64,000 bases of DNA, from NCBI RefSeq assembly GCF_030068545.1, contig NZ_JASJOR010000001.1:62001-126000 (forward strand), in the 5' to 3' direction. The position numbers and the translations under genes were made by a program. The first letter of the stretch is position 1. Each line of letters starts with the position of its first letter. The DNA comes from Xanthocytophaga flava (GTDB taxonomy: Bacteria; Bacteroidota; Bacteroidia; Cytophagales; 172606-1). This document shows, piece by piece, positions 43,645 through 52,883 of the stretch. Below the pieces are notes generated by a model, which saw only the letters and a list, made by a program, of their open reading frames with translations, did not search any database and was not told the origin of the DNA.

Positions 43645-46600
43645 ATGTGGCAGTTTGTTAAGAAATTTATTGCACGAATTGTTTACTCAATACCCATATG
43701 GTTATTAGTGGTATTGGGGCTTCTTGCTGCTTTACAAACGACTACAGTACAAACGTATCTGGCTGGTCACGCAACAAAATATCTATCAGACAAGGTAGGT
43801 TTCCCCATTTATGTCGATTACCTCAACATTCGCTGGCCAGATTATGTAGTATTGCGCAATGTTAGCATTTTAGATCGCGAAAACCAACGAATGATTGAAG
43901 CAGGAGAAGTACAGGTTGATTTTAAGTGGTCAACTTTAATCGATGGAAAAAATATTTACATTGATAAAGTTATTCTAAGAAATGCACATGTTCGGTTAAT
44001 CAAAAGCAAAAAAACAAACGAATTAAATATAGATGAATTTGTTGCTACTGTTGATAGTATATTAAATCCGCCTCGAAAAACCAAACGCGTAGGCCCCGCA
44101 CCAATCTTTCAAATAGATCAAGCCTGGCTTAATAATGTCCAGTTCTCTTATAATGATCAACGCGAAGACACTATTAGGGAAGGGTTTGATTACTATCACT
44201 TCACTATTGATAGTATACAGGCAGTAGCACATCAATTACGTTTTGTAGCAGATACTGTCCAAACCACTGTCGAAAACCTACAAGGACAGGATAATCGTAC
44301 CAACCTCGATATTCATAGGCTCTCTACAAACTTCCTGTATACCAAACATATAATAGAACTTGCCCAGTTACGACTTGATATTGGCAATAGTACTATTCGG
44401 GAGCGTATTGCATTCAAATATGACAGACCAGCTGATTTGAGTGATTTTGTTGAGAAAACATTTATGAATGCAGATCTTAACGAGACTCGTATCTATTCAA
44501 AAGATCTGGCATTGTTTGCACCCTACCTTAACCGATATGAAGAATATTGGTCTGTATCAGGCCACTTTAATGGTCTGGTAGGAAGATTCCGTCTACGAAA
44601 TGCCAATCTACAATTTGGAGAGAAAAGCCGAATCAATGGAAATATTAGCTTTGAGGGATTACCTAATTTTAAGGAAACACTAATAGATTTTGATCTTAAA
44701 CCATCAGTAGTGGTTATCACTGATCTGCAACAGTATCTTGATAGTGCATCATTTCGGACGTCCCGAAAATTTGGTACCATTCATTTATCTGGTAAATTCT
44801 TAGGATTCCCTGAGGATTTTGTAGCCAATGGCACTTTTGATACTGATTTAGGAACAATCATTTCAGATATTAACCTGAAAAACAAATCCAATACTGCCTA
44901 CAAAGGACATCTAACTACGCGCAACTTTGACTTAGGCACATTTTTGGGAGAACCTAAAACGGTTCAACATCTGGATATGGACGGAGAAATAGAAGGTCAA
45001 GGCCTTAAAATGAAAGATGCCAATCTGCAATTAAAGGCTAATATTAGTCGGCTGGGTTATAAATCGTATGACTACAATACTATTACAGTAGATGGCAAAT
45101 TAAGCAAACAACAGTTTAATGGTAGTCTGTCTATAAAAGATACTAATCTTATCTTTGATGCCAAAGGAGAAATAGATTTAAGGAATAACCACAATTTAGT
45201 CAATATTGAGGCAGATCTTCAGAAAGCTGACCTGAAAGCATTGAATCTTACCTCTAAAGATGCTACTATCCGTACTCAACTTCACATCAACAGCCGGGGT
45301 CTGAAACTTGATGACATTGTAGGTGATGCCATCTTTACAAACGGCTATGTGCTCTACAATAATAAAGATCTTGTTATTGATTCGTTACAAATACATTCAG
45401 TCAAAGATTCAGGTCAACGAATATTTAATGTTCGTTCCAGCTTTGCCAATATAGACGCTGAAGGTAATTTTGATTTTACGCGTCTAAGTACAGACTTCCA
45501 GAACTTGGTAAAAGAGTATCAACTCAATTTTAGCAACAACGCAAAAGAAATTAAGAGATATTATAGCAGTAAGGAGAAAAATAAAGGACCACATTATAGC
45601 CTAGATTACAATGTATTTCTTAGAGATATAAATCCAGTACTACTAATGTTTTATCCGGACTGGTCTATATCACGAAATACAACGATAGAAGGTTCATTTT
45701 CACAGGGACGCTCTGCGCGTGTATCTCTGCACTCCAACATTGATACTCTCTCCTATAAAAATAATATTTTCTATGCTAATGAAGTAGATGTCAACAGCTC
45801 AAAACTATCAGATTCAACAACGGTTCTCGCTGTTACTTATCTGCAATCTAAAAAGCAGAAAATTGGTGCTACCCAAACTGAGAATATGGCGTTAGAGGCT
45901 GTATGGAATGGAAAACATATTGAGTTTTCCAGTAAGATACAGCAGCCTAGCAATTCTAATTATGCAGATCTGCGTGGTGATGTCGAATTTCAGTCTGATC
46001 AGATTAGCTTAAAATTTAAGCCTTCACATTTTCAGATTTTTAAAAATGTCTGGCATATAGATACTACGAACCTGATTACTATCCAAAATCGCAATATTAA
46101 TTTTAATGATCTTCAATTTACAAACCAGTATCAGTTTATAAGTTTAGACGGAACACTTTCTGAAGATTCGACAAAAGCATTACGCCTTTCCTTAAAAGAA
46201 TTTGGACTTCAGGCTCTCAATCCATTAGTTGATCATGAACTGGGAGGAGCCGTAAATGGATTTATTGAAATCAAAGATTTTTATAAAAACAGAAGTATTG
46301 AAAGTGAGCTTACGATTGAAGAACTGGTTGTTGACAAATTTCTGGTAGGAGATATTATCGGTGAATCACACTGGAATGAAGAGACCCAAAAGGTGAATGC
46401 TAATTATCAAGTCTATCGCATGGATCAGCGGATTGTACGCTTGTATGGTATATACAACCCTCAGGCTACAGAAAATGCAATGGATATGCAGATCATTCTA
46501 GATAGGGCTAACCTGGAAATATTAGAACCTTTCTTTAAAGATCAGGTTTCCCGTCTGGGTGGTACGGCTAGTGGGACACTAAGCTTAACAGGAACTTTTT

Positions 46601-48210
46601 CCAGTCCTATACTCAATGGTGAAGTCAATGTTTATAATGGAAGGTTCCGATATAACTACCTGAATACATTCTACTATTTTGACGATAAAGTTCATTTTAG
46701 CCCCAATGAAATCGGAGTTAAGAATCTACAACTCCGGGATGAAGATGAAAATATTGCAGTAATCAATGGTGGTGTGTTCCATGATGGTTTCAAAAATTTT
46801 GTATTAAGCCTCACAGGTCGTATGCGGAACTTTAAGGTTTTGAACACGACATTAAAAGACAATGATCTATTTTATGGAACGGCCTATGTAACTGGAGATT
46901 TGTCATTGCTGGGCGCTATTGAAAATTTAACCATACGGGCTAATGCACGAAGCAATAAGGGAACAAAAATAGCAATTCCAATTTCTGACACCCGTACTAT
47001 CTCCCAACAGGATTTTATCAGCTTTGCGACCAAGACAAAACCATCTGCAACACTGACAGAAAAAGACAAAAGGGAACAAGTGGATCTCACAGGTGTGTTA
47101 ATGGATTTTAATTTTGATATCACTCCAGATGCATGGTGCGAAATCATTTTTGATGAAAAGGCTGGTGACATCATACGTGGAAATGGAAGTGGGCGTATCC
47201 GAATGGAAATTGATACAAAAGGAGATTTCCGTATGTTTGGTAACTATACAATCAATAAAGGTGCTTATAACTTTACCCTTCTGAATGCTGTTAATAAGGC
47301 ATTTACTATTGAACCCGGTGGAACTGTCTCCTGGTCAGGAGATCCTTACGGTGGTATTCTGGATATTAATGCTATCTATACACAGTCAGCCTCTATTCTA
47401 CCTATTATTACCAGTGATGTAAATAAGCTATCAGCACAGGAGCAGATGGAAGCCCGCAAGCATTATCCGGTAACTGTGCAAATGAGACTAACTGGTAATC
47501 TTTTATCTCCAAAAATCGGACTGGGTATCGACTTTAAAAATTTTCCTCAAAATTCACAGTTTTATGTGAATGTAATGGATTTCAAAAACCGCATCTCTGT
47601 AAATGAACAAGAGCTTAATAAACAAGTATTCAGTCTTCTGATCTTACAACGACTTTCTGCTGAAAACTTTAGTGGTCTGGGACAAGGTACAGTTACTAGT
47701 AGTATTAGCGAGCTTCTTACTAATCAACTCAGTTACTGGGCATCTCAGGTAAATGAAAATCTGGAAGTAGACCTCAACCTCAACGGTTTGGATTCTGATG
47801 CATGGAATGCGCTTCAGCTACGATTAAGTTATGCACTACTGGATGGAAGATTGCGTATAACTCGGGATGGTGGCTTTACCACTGTACAAAGTACAACAGA
47901 CCCAACTGCACGAGCAGTAAGTGTAATTGGTGACTGGACTATTGAGTATATCCTAAATAAGAGTGGATCACTACGTGTAAAGATGTTTAATCGCAACTCT
48001 CAGAATATCATGGGAACAACATCTACTACTACAACAGGTGTAGTAGCAGGATTTAGTTTATTACATACAGAAAGTTTTAATTCACTATGGGAATTATTTC
48101 ACTCTAAACGTAAAGAACGCAGTGAACCAGAAAAACCTACAGAGAGTGAAGCCCCAAATAAAGTGCCCCCATCTACCTCTCAGTTAAATAGTAACCGACA
48201 ACAGAAATAA
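43645..48210 (+). CDS. TamB-like translocation/assembly protein (AsmA/DUF490 type)
   Basis: A 1521-residue periplasm-spanning protein. Residues 8-28 are an N-terminal membrane anchor (FIARIVYSIPIWLLVVLGLL); the next segment VGFPIYVDYLNIRWPDYVVL is typical of TamB/AsmA proteins. The body is a long series of beta repeats, and the C-terminal DUF490 region includes GTASGTLSLTGTFSSPILNG, EVNVYNGRFRYNYLNTFYYF and GTVSWSGDPYGGILDINAIY. Such proteins form a lipid-transfer groove between inner and outer membrane, or assist barrel assembly with a TamA-like partner, none of which lies here. The tail (after residue 1480) is Pro/Ser/Glu-rich. Divergent from tsaD. Confidence 0.92.
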   Translation: MWQFVKKFIARIVYSIPIWLLVVLGLLAALQTTTVQTYLAGHATKYLSDKVGFPIYVDYLNIRWPDYVVLRNVSILDRENQRMIEAGEVQVDFKWSTLIDGKNIYIDKVILRNAHVRLIKSKKTNELNIDEFVATVDSILNPPRKTKRVGPAPIFQIDQAWLNNVQFSYNDQREDTIREGFDYYHFTIDSIQAVAHQLRFVADTVQTTVENLQGQDNRTNLDIHRLSTNFLYTKHIIELAQLRLDIGNSTIRERIAFKYDRPADLSDFVEKTFMNADLNETRIYSKDLALFAPYLNRYEEYWSVSGHFNGLVGRFRLRNANLQFGEKSRINGNISFEGLPNFKETLIDFDLKPSVVVITDLQQYLDSASFRTSRKFGTIHLSGKFLGFPEDFVANGTFDTDLGTIISDINLKNKSNTAYKGHLTTRNFDLGTFLGEPKTVQHLDMDGEIEGQGLKMKDANLQLKANISRLGYKSYDYNTITVDGKLSKQQFNGSLSIKDTNLIFDAKGEIDLRNNHNLVNIEADLQKADLKALNLTSKDATIRTQLHINSRGLKLDDIVGDAIFTNGYVLYNNKDLVIDSLQIHSVKDSGQRIFNVRSSFANIDAEGNFDFTRLSTDFQNLVKEYQLNFSNNAKEIKRYYSSKEKNKGPHYSLDYNVFLRDINPVLLMFYPDWSISRNTTIEGSFSQGRSARVSLHSNIDTLSYKNNIFYANEVDVNSSKLSDSTTVLAVTYLQSKKQKIGATQTENMALEAVWNGKHIEFSSKIQQPSNSNYADLRGDVEFQSDQISLKFKPSHFQIFKNVWHIDTTNLITIQNRNINFNDLQFTNQYQFISLDGTLSEDSTKALRLSLKEFGLQALNPLVDHELGGAVNGFIEIKDFYKNRSIESELTIEELVVDKFLVGDIIGESHWNEETQKVNANYQVYRMDQRIVRLYGIYNPQATENAMDMQIILDRANLEILEPFFKDQVSRLGGTASGTLSLTGTFSSPILNGEVNVYNGRFRYNYLNTFYYFDDKVHFSPNEIGVKNLQLRDEDENIAVINGGVFHDGFKNFVLSLTGRMRNFKVLNTTLKDNDLFYGTAYVTGDLSLLGAIENLTIRANARSNKGTKIAIPISDTRTISQQDFISFATKTKPSATLTEKDKREQVDLTGVLMDFNFDITPDAWCEIIFDEKAGDIIRGNGSGRIRMEIDTKGDFRMFGNYTINKGAYNFTLLNAVNKAFTIEPGGTVSWSGDPYGGILDINAIYTQSASILPIITSDVNKLSAQEQMEARKHYPVTVQMRLTGNLLSPKIGLGIDFKNFPQNSQFYVNVMDFKNRISVNEQELNKQVFSLLILQRLSAENFSGLGQGTVTSSISELLTNQLSYWASQVNENLEVDLNLNGLDSDAWNALQLRLSYALLDGRLRITRDGGFTTVQSTTDPTARAVSVIGDWTIEYILNKSGSLRVKMFNRNSQNIMGTTSTTTTGVVAGFSLLHTESFNSLWELFHSKRKERSEPEKPTESEAPNKVPPSTSQLNSNRQQK

Positions 48211-48381
48211 TCCTTTTACATACATTACTGTCATCAAACTGCTATTTACTAGTGTGATTGAGAGTTTACCTTTTTAGCCTATTCCGATTAACATTAAAAA
48301 TAGTATCTTGCCAAGTAGGCATATACTTCTGTTTCAATTAATGAAAATCTGATACTCATTCACTTTTAAATCATTATTATC

Positions 48382-49491
48382 ATGGGACTCTGGGATAAAC
48401 TAACCAATGAATTTATTGATATTATTGAGTGGCTTGATCCTACCAATGACACATTGGTCTGGCGCTTTCCACGCTATCAGAACGAGATTAAGAATGGAGC
48501 TAAACTGATTGTACGGGAATCACAGGTTGCTGTATTTATCAATGAAGGGAAAGTTGCTGATATATTTAAGCCTGGTACTTACGAGCTTACCACACAAAAC
48601 CTGCCTATTTTGTCTACTTTACGTGGTTGGAAATATGGGTTTAACAGTCCATTCAAAGCGGAAGTATATTTTATCAATACCAAACAGTTTACCAACCAGA
48701 AATGGGGTACTAAAAATCCTCTCATGTTACGTGACCCTGAATTTGGACCTATGCGGTTACGGGCATTTGGAAGTTATGCCTTTCGTGTCAACGCAGAAGA
48801 TCCTACCCGCTTTCTGACTGAGATAGTCGGAACGGATGGAGATTTTAATATGGACGAAATCAACGAGCAATTACGTAATGTAATTGCCAGCCGTTTTGCA
48901 GACATATTGGGAGAAGCAAAAATCCCGGCATTAGATCTGGTAAGTAATTATGATGAATTATCCAGATTTATTACTGAACGCATCCATGATGATTTTAATG
49001 AATATGGACTAAAGGTTACTAAGCTTCTGGTAGAAAATATTTCGTTACCACCAGAAGTCGAAGCAGCGCTGGATAAACGTACCAGTATGGGTGTTATAGG
49101 CAATCTGAACGCTTATACACAATTTCAAATGGCGAATGGCCTTGAAAAGGGAGGTTCAGGAACAGATGCGGCTTCTATGGGAATGGGCTTTGCCATGGCA
49201 AATCAAATGGCACAGAATATGAACCTGAATCAGCAAAGTTTTGGTAATGTAAATGCGAATGCAGGTGGCACACCTCCTCCACTTCCGGCATCTGCTACTT
49301 TCTTCATTGCAGTCAATGGGCAACAACAGGGACCATTTGATATGAACAAACTGAAAGAAATGGCTCAGCAAGGTGCATTAACCCGTGAGACGTTGGTATG
49401 GAAACAAGGTATGGCAGCCTGGCAAAAAGCACATGAGGTATCAGATGTATCTCCATTATTTGCCTCAATGCCTCCTCCACTTCCTGGTTAA
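48382..49491 (+). CDS. SPFH-domain protein with C-terminal GYF_2 domain (YdjI-like)
   Basis: A 369-residue cytoplasmic or membrane-associated protein. Residues about 1-230 are an SPFH domain of the virion-core / YdjI type (ESQVAVFINEGKVADIFKPG, FNSPFKAEVYFINTKQFTNQ, MRLRAFGSYAFRV, ENISLPPEVEAALDKRTSMG). A Gly/Asn/Met-rich linker follows (about 245-295), then a Pro-rich PPPLP and a GYF_2 (DUF4339) domain at about 305-360 (FFIAVNGQQQGPFDMNKLKE, WKQGMAAWQKA), ending MPPPLPG. Two PPPLP motifs could be ligands for GYF domains, including its own. In Bacillus the SPFH protein YdjI works in a membrane-stress system with PspA and YdjG; a YdjG-like gene lies at 52884. Function here is inferred. Confidence 0.85.
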   Translation: MGLWDKLTNEFIDIIEWLDPTNDTLVWRFPRYQNEIKNGAKLIVRESQVAVFINEGKVADIFKPGTYELTTQNLPILSTLRGWKYGFNSPFKAEVYFINTKQFTNQKWGTKNPLMLRDPEFGPMRLRAFGSYAFRVNAEDPTRFLTEIVGTDGDFNMDEINEQLRNVIASRFADILGEAKIPALDLVSNYDELSRFITERIHDDFNEYGLKVTKLLVENISLPPEVEAALDKRTSMGVIGNLNAYTQFQMANGLEKGGSGTDAASMGMGFAMANQMAQNMNLNQQSFGNVNANAGGTPPPLPASATFFIAVNGQQQGPFDMNKLKEMAQQGALTRETLVWKQGMAAWQKAHEVSDVSPLFASMPPPLPG

Positions 49492-49518
49492 TCATCTCTA
49501 TTCTTTTAAAATTATGCT

Positions 49519-49555
49519 ACACACGATTTAGAGATCCCCCCTTTAAATCGTGTGT
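49519..49555 (+). terminator. Hairpin after the SPFH-GYF gene
   Basis: Arms 49519-49530 and 49544-49555 are perfectly complementary (12 bp) with a 13-base loop. It separates the SPFH gene from the DUF4846 gene; the following sequence is only mildly T-rich. Confidence 0.65.
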
Positions 49556-49583
49556 AACTATTTATAATCAACCCGCTTAACCT

Positions 49584-50414
49584 ATGTGTATTCGATTTCT
49601 GCTAACCTTTTGTCTATTCATTTCTCTCACCCAATTATCTTTGGGTCAGGTCAGAGATCAATATGTGTCTTCACAAGGCAAAACTATTGCTATGCGATTT
49701 ACTCCTCCTGCAGGTTTCGAAAGACTTACAACACAGGCAGGCTCGTTTGCCAATTATCTTCAGAATCTACCGTTAAAGCCCCATGGATCAATTGTTAAGT
49801 ATTATAATGGAAGCACAAAACAAAATACCAATGTATATATCGGAGTAGTAGACATGGAAATCGGAAATCAGGATCTGCAACAGTGTGCGGATGCAGTAAT
49901 GCGGTTACGTGCCGAACATCTATACAAGCAGAAAAAGTATGCAGACATCCATTTTCACTTTACCAATGGAGATAATGTTTTGTATACTCAATATGCGGAA
50001 GGCTATCGTGCCTCCATTAAAGGAAATAAAGTAATCTGGAGTAAGAAGGCGAAAAAAGACTATAGTTATTCCACATTCCGCCAATATATGGATTTGGTTT
50101 TCATGTATGCAGGTACTCTTTCACTCAGTAAGGAACTCCACCCTGTTCCTACTATTAAAAATATCCAGATTGGAGATGTGTTTATCAAAGGAGGCTCGCC
50201 CGGACATGCTGTTATTGTTGTAGATATGGCCCAGAATAAAAAAACAGGAGAAAAAGTGTTCTTATTAGCTCAAAGTTACATGCCTGCACAAGAAACCCAA
50301 ATCTTGCGAAATCCAACTGAATCAGAAATGAGTCCCTGGTATAGTACAAACTTTACTGGAGAATTAATCACACCGGAATGGACATTTGAACAAAGTCAGC
50401 TTAAGCGTTTTTAA
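49584..50414 (+). CDS. DUF4846 family secreted protein
   Basis: A 276-residue exported protein. Residues 1-21 are a signal peptide (LTQLSLGQ). The mature part matches DUF4846: FTPPAGFERLTTQAGSFANY, LQNLPLKPHGSIVKYYNG, VVDMEIGNQDLQQCADAVMR and RLRAEHL, then FRQYMDLVFMYAGTLSLSKE and the C-terminal GDVFIKGGSPGHAVIVVDMA, LLAQSYMPAQE and WYSTNF. The GSPGHAVIVVD segment with its His and Asp looks like the catalytic part of an NlpC/P60-type or amidase-like fold, but I have not confirmed a catalytic triad. It converges on folA with a 12-base gap. Confidence 0.85.
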   Translation: MCIRFLLTFCLFISLTQLSLGQVRDQYVSSQGKTIAMRFTPPAGFERLTTQAGSFANYLQNLPLKPHGSIVKYYNGSTKQNTNVYIGVVDMEIGNQDLQQCADAVMRLRAEHLYKQKKYADIHFHFTNGDNVLYTQYAEGYRASIKGNKVIWSKKAKKDYSYSTFRQYMDLVFMYAGTLSLSKELHPVPTIKNIQIGDVFIKGGSPGHAVIVVDMAQNKKTGEKVFLLAQSYMPAQETQILRNPTESEMSPWYSTNFTGELITPEWTFEQSQLKRF

Positions 50415-50426
50415 GCATTTACAATG

Positions 50427-50918
50427 CTACTTCCGCTCATAGACAATAAATGCATAATCGTATGGATTTTCTGAGTCAGACTGATAATCATCATGTCTTA
50501 TTTCTCGAAAATCTCCTTCCGGAAACTCTGGAAAAAAGGCATCTGCCTGAAAGGTGCCTTTTACAATAGTCAGATAGATTCTATCTGCTATAGATAGACT
50601 TATACGGAAGATCTCCTCTCCTCCCAAGATAAAGACTTCGTTAACATCGCCAACTAACTGAAGTGCTTTTTCCAGAGTGTCAGCAACCAAAAATCCCGCA
50701 TCCGTCTGGTAATTGGGCTGTCGGGTAATAACAACATTGCCAGCTTCAGACCAAAGACGATCCGGGGACTCATAACTTTTCCGTCCCATGATCATCTTTT
50801 TTCCAGCAGTTACCGTTTTTAGATTGTCCCAATCAGCGGGTAAATGCGTCCAGGGCAACTGGTTTTTATAGCCAATTGCCCTGTTCAGATCCATTGCAAC
50901 AATAAGAGAAATGATCAC
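50427..50918 (-). CDS. folA: Dihydrofolate reductase
   Basis: Cytoplasmic NADPH-dependent enzyme of 163 residues that makes tetrahydrofolate. Motifs: SLIVAMDLNRAIGYKNQLPW (Trp20-loop region), KKMIMGRKSYES, NVVITRQPNY, and EVFILGGEEIFRISL with RIYLTIVKGTFQADAFFPEF. The start codon is GTG at 50918-50916, which gives the conserved M-I-I-S-L-I-V-A start; the ATG eight codons later would cut into the first strand. It lies 33 bases after the conserved 494-residue gene and is probably cotranscribed with it. Confidence 0.95.
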   Translation of the reverse strand: MIISLIVAMDLNRAIGYKNQLPWTHLPADWDNLKTVTAGKKMIMGRKSYESPDRLWSEAGNVVITRQPNYQTDAGFLVADTLEKALQLVGDVNEVFILGGEEIFRISLSIADRIYLTIVKGTFQADAFFPEFPEGDFREIRHDDYQSDSENPYDYAFIVYERK

Positions 50919-50951
50919 AACTAGTAATATTCGAGTAGATTCAGAGAGTAA

Positions 50952-52436
50952 TTAAAATGAAAAACTTGGGTCGTTGCTTTCATTTTCAGAAGCAGGTGCT
51001 ACGATCTCTGAGACATTGGTGTAATGGGTTTTACTGATATAGCCAAACAAATTTCGTTCTTTGATAATACGAGCAACCTGAGTAGGCACCATAATTTCCC
51101 AGCCATCTATGCCATCTTTAATCATAGCCAATACGTTATCAGAAATGATATGAAGCAGATTTTCATCAAAATCCCGAATAGCTTCCAGTTTATTATTAGC
51201 TAATAAATATTCAAACAAGTCAATTTGATTGGGAGGCAACGTAAAATCAGTGCAAGAATATAGTTTGCCATCTGCCTGCATCATTGGATATACATATAGT
51301 TTTACTTTACGGCTAAACAAAGTTGCAAAAGCTTCCAGAATACCGCCAGGCAAAAACTCATAATGCTTTTCTTCAAAGATATATTCCAGATTACTCATTC
51401 CCAGAATAAGACCAATCTTCAATTTTGTAATCTTTGACAGATACGCCACCAGTTTGTAATACTCCTGATAGTTGGAAATCATAACTGTTTGTCCAAGAGA
51501 GGCCAGAATATTGACCCGGTCCATATAGTCCTTTTCATCGATCTCCTGTCCATGCTTTAGGTTGTGAAGCGTCAGCTCTGATAATACCACCACCTTCTCA
51601 GGGTTCACTTCCGGATCTTCCAGAAACTGTTTCACTCCATTCTCCAACATATCCAGATTCACATGGGTTACAGGTCTGAAACGTCCTCTTATACAAACAA
51701 TATTACGTTTGTATAATGCTTCTGATGGCTGCAATACATTTCCGTCTGGCCCAAACAAAGCCACATTTGTAAATCCGTTCTTTACCAGATACAAACTCAT
51801 CAACCGATTATCGACATTGACAAAATCAGGCCCTGTGAAACGGATCATATCAATCTCCAATCGTTCAGGTGACAGATCATCCATCAGGGATAACAAAAGC
51901 GTCTCTGGAGATTTATAATAATAATAACAACCGTATATCAGATTCACACCTACCACTCCCAGCGCCTGTTGTTGCAATAAGTTCTCAGTATCCAGCATTT
52001 TAACGTGCATAACCACGTCATTGTAAGGTGCACCTGGTTGCAACTGAAACCGCAGGCCAATCCATCCATGCCCCTCATTCGTTTTCTGATAGTTTAATGC
52101 TACTACAGTGTCAGCGAAGGCAAAAAAGGTAGACTCAGCCCCTCTTTTTTCATTTAACCGCATTTGCAACAAATTATACTCACGATGCAGCATCTTGGTT
52201 AAACGAGATTCTACTACATACCTTCCACTCTCCTCTACCCCATAGATCGCATCACTGAACGTCATATCATAGGCAGAGATTGTTTTCGCAATTGTTCCGG
52301 AAGCACCTCCCGCTTTAAAAAACTGAGCGGCTACTTCCTGCCCGGCACCAATCTCAGCAAATGATCCATAGATTCGGCGGTCCAGATTAACTTTCAGTGC
52401 TTTTTGTCTGGTTCCAAGATTTTTATCGTAGTACAT
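50952..52436 (-). CDS. Conserved protein of unknown function, 494 residues
   Basis: A cytoplasmic-looking protein with no signal peptide or membrane segment. It begins MYYDKNLGTRQKALKVNLDR and continues YGSFAEIGAGQEVAAQFFKA, GGASGTIAKTISAYDMTFSD and AIYGVEESGRYVVESRL, a strongly conserved-looking opening that I have seen in database entries from many phyla, often mislabelled TonB-dependent receptor or nicotinate-nucleotide adenylyltransferase. Nothing here is a barrel or a nucleotidyltransferase motif. The middle (NRLMSLYLVKNGFTNVALFG, IVCIRGRFRPVTHVNLDML) and C-terminus (NLEYIFEEKHYEFLPGGILE) look like a folded alpha/beta protein. It precedes folA by 33 bases on the same strand, so a joint transcript is likely. 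Confidence 0.8.
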   Translation of the reverse strand: MYYDKNLGTRQKALKVNLDRRIYGSFAEIGAGQEVAAQFFKAGGASGTIAKTISAYDMTFSDAIYGVEESGRYVVESRLTKMLHREYNLLQMRLNEKRGAESTFFAFADTVVALNYQKTNEGHGWIGLRFQLQPGAPYNDVVMHVKMLDTENLLQQQALGVVGVNLIYGCYYYYKSPETLLLSLMDDLSPERLEIDMIRFTGPDFVNVDNRLMSLYLVKNGFTNVALFGPDGNVLQPSEALYKRNIVCIRGRFRPVTHVNLDMLENGVKQFLEDPEVNPEKVVVLSELTLHNLKHGQEIDEKDYMDRVNILASLGQTVMISNYQEYYKLVAYLSKITKLKIGLILGMSNLEYIFEEKHYEFLPGGILEAFATLFSRKVKLYVYPMMQADGKLYSCTDFTLPPNQIDLFEYLLANNKLEAIRDFDENLLHIISDNVLAMIKDGIDGWEIMVPTQVARIIKERNLFGYISKTHYTNVSEIVAPASENESNDPSFSF

Positions 52437-52883
52437 ATTTTTGCAGGTTTGAAAGAGTATTGCAGATACTATTAGTGTTAATATAACGAAAGAATCTGAA
52501 ATGCGATGTATTCCATTTGCAAACTTTCTGGCATTTCAATTTCAGGAAAAGGTAGCAATACCAATGGTGCGTTCGTATTTATTACCTTCCTATATATCCA
52601 AGGCATCGGGTCTGCAATATCGCATTTTTTACTATAAAATACTGATTTTTAAGTATATGTTATTCCAGGCAAAACCAGCTCACTTGTATATGCCTACATT
52701 CTTTATACACATCTGCAATATGCAATTAACCATCTGCAAAATATCAGTTATTCTTATCAAACACCTTACACAGGTAGTACTTTAAATGATTACTTTGCGT
52801 TACTTTGCAATATCCTGGTTAAATAACTTTCTATTTCTGAAGCTCTTATCTGACTCGTATTTATTGTCCAATATTATTTCTTT
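52437..52883. other. Divergent intergenic region, no gene recognised
   Basis: 447 bases between the 494-residue conserved gene and the zinc-ribbon gene. Frames of 60-95 codons exist here (for example from 52501), but they have no motif, odd aromatic/Cys-rich composition and no signal of conservation. I see no RNA gene or clear promoter consensus. Confidence 0.45.

Noticed and set aside
50952..52436. Labelling this gene as a TonB-dependent receptor or nucleotide adenylyltransferase
   Set aside because: No signal peptide, plug, barrel or nucleotidyltransferase motif is present; such labels in similar proteins seem to be annotation carry-over.
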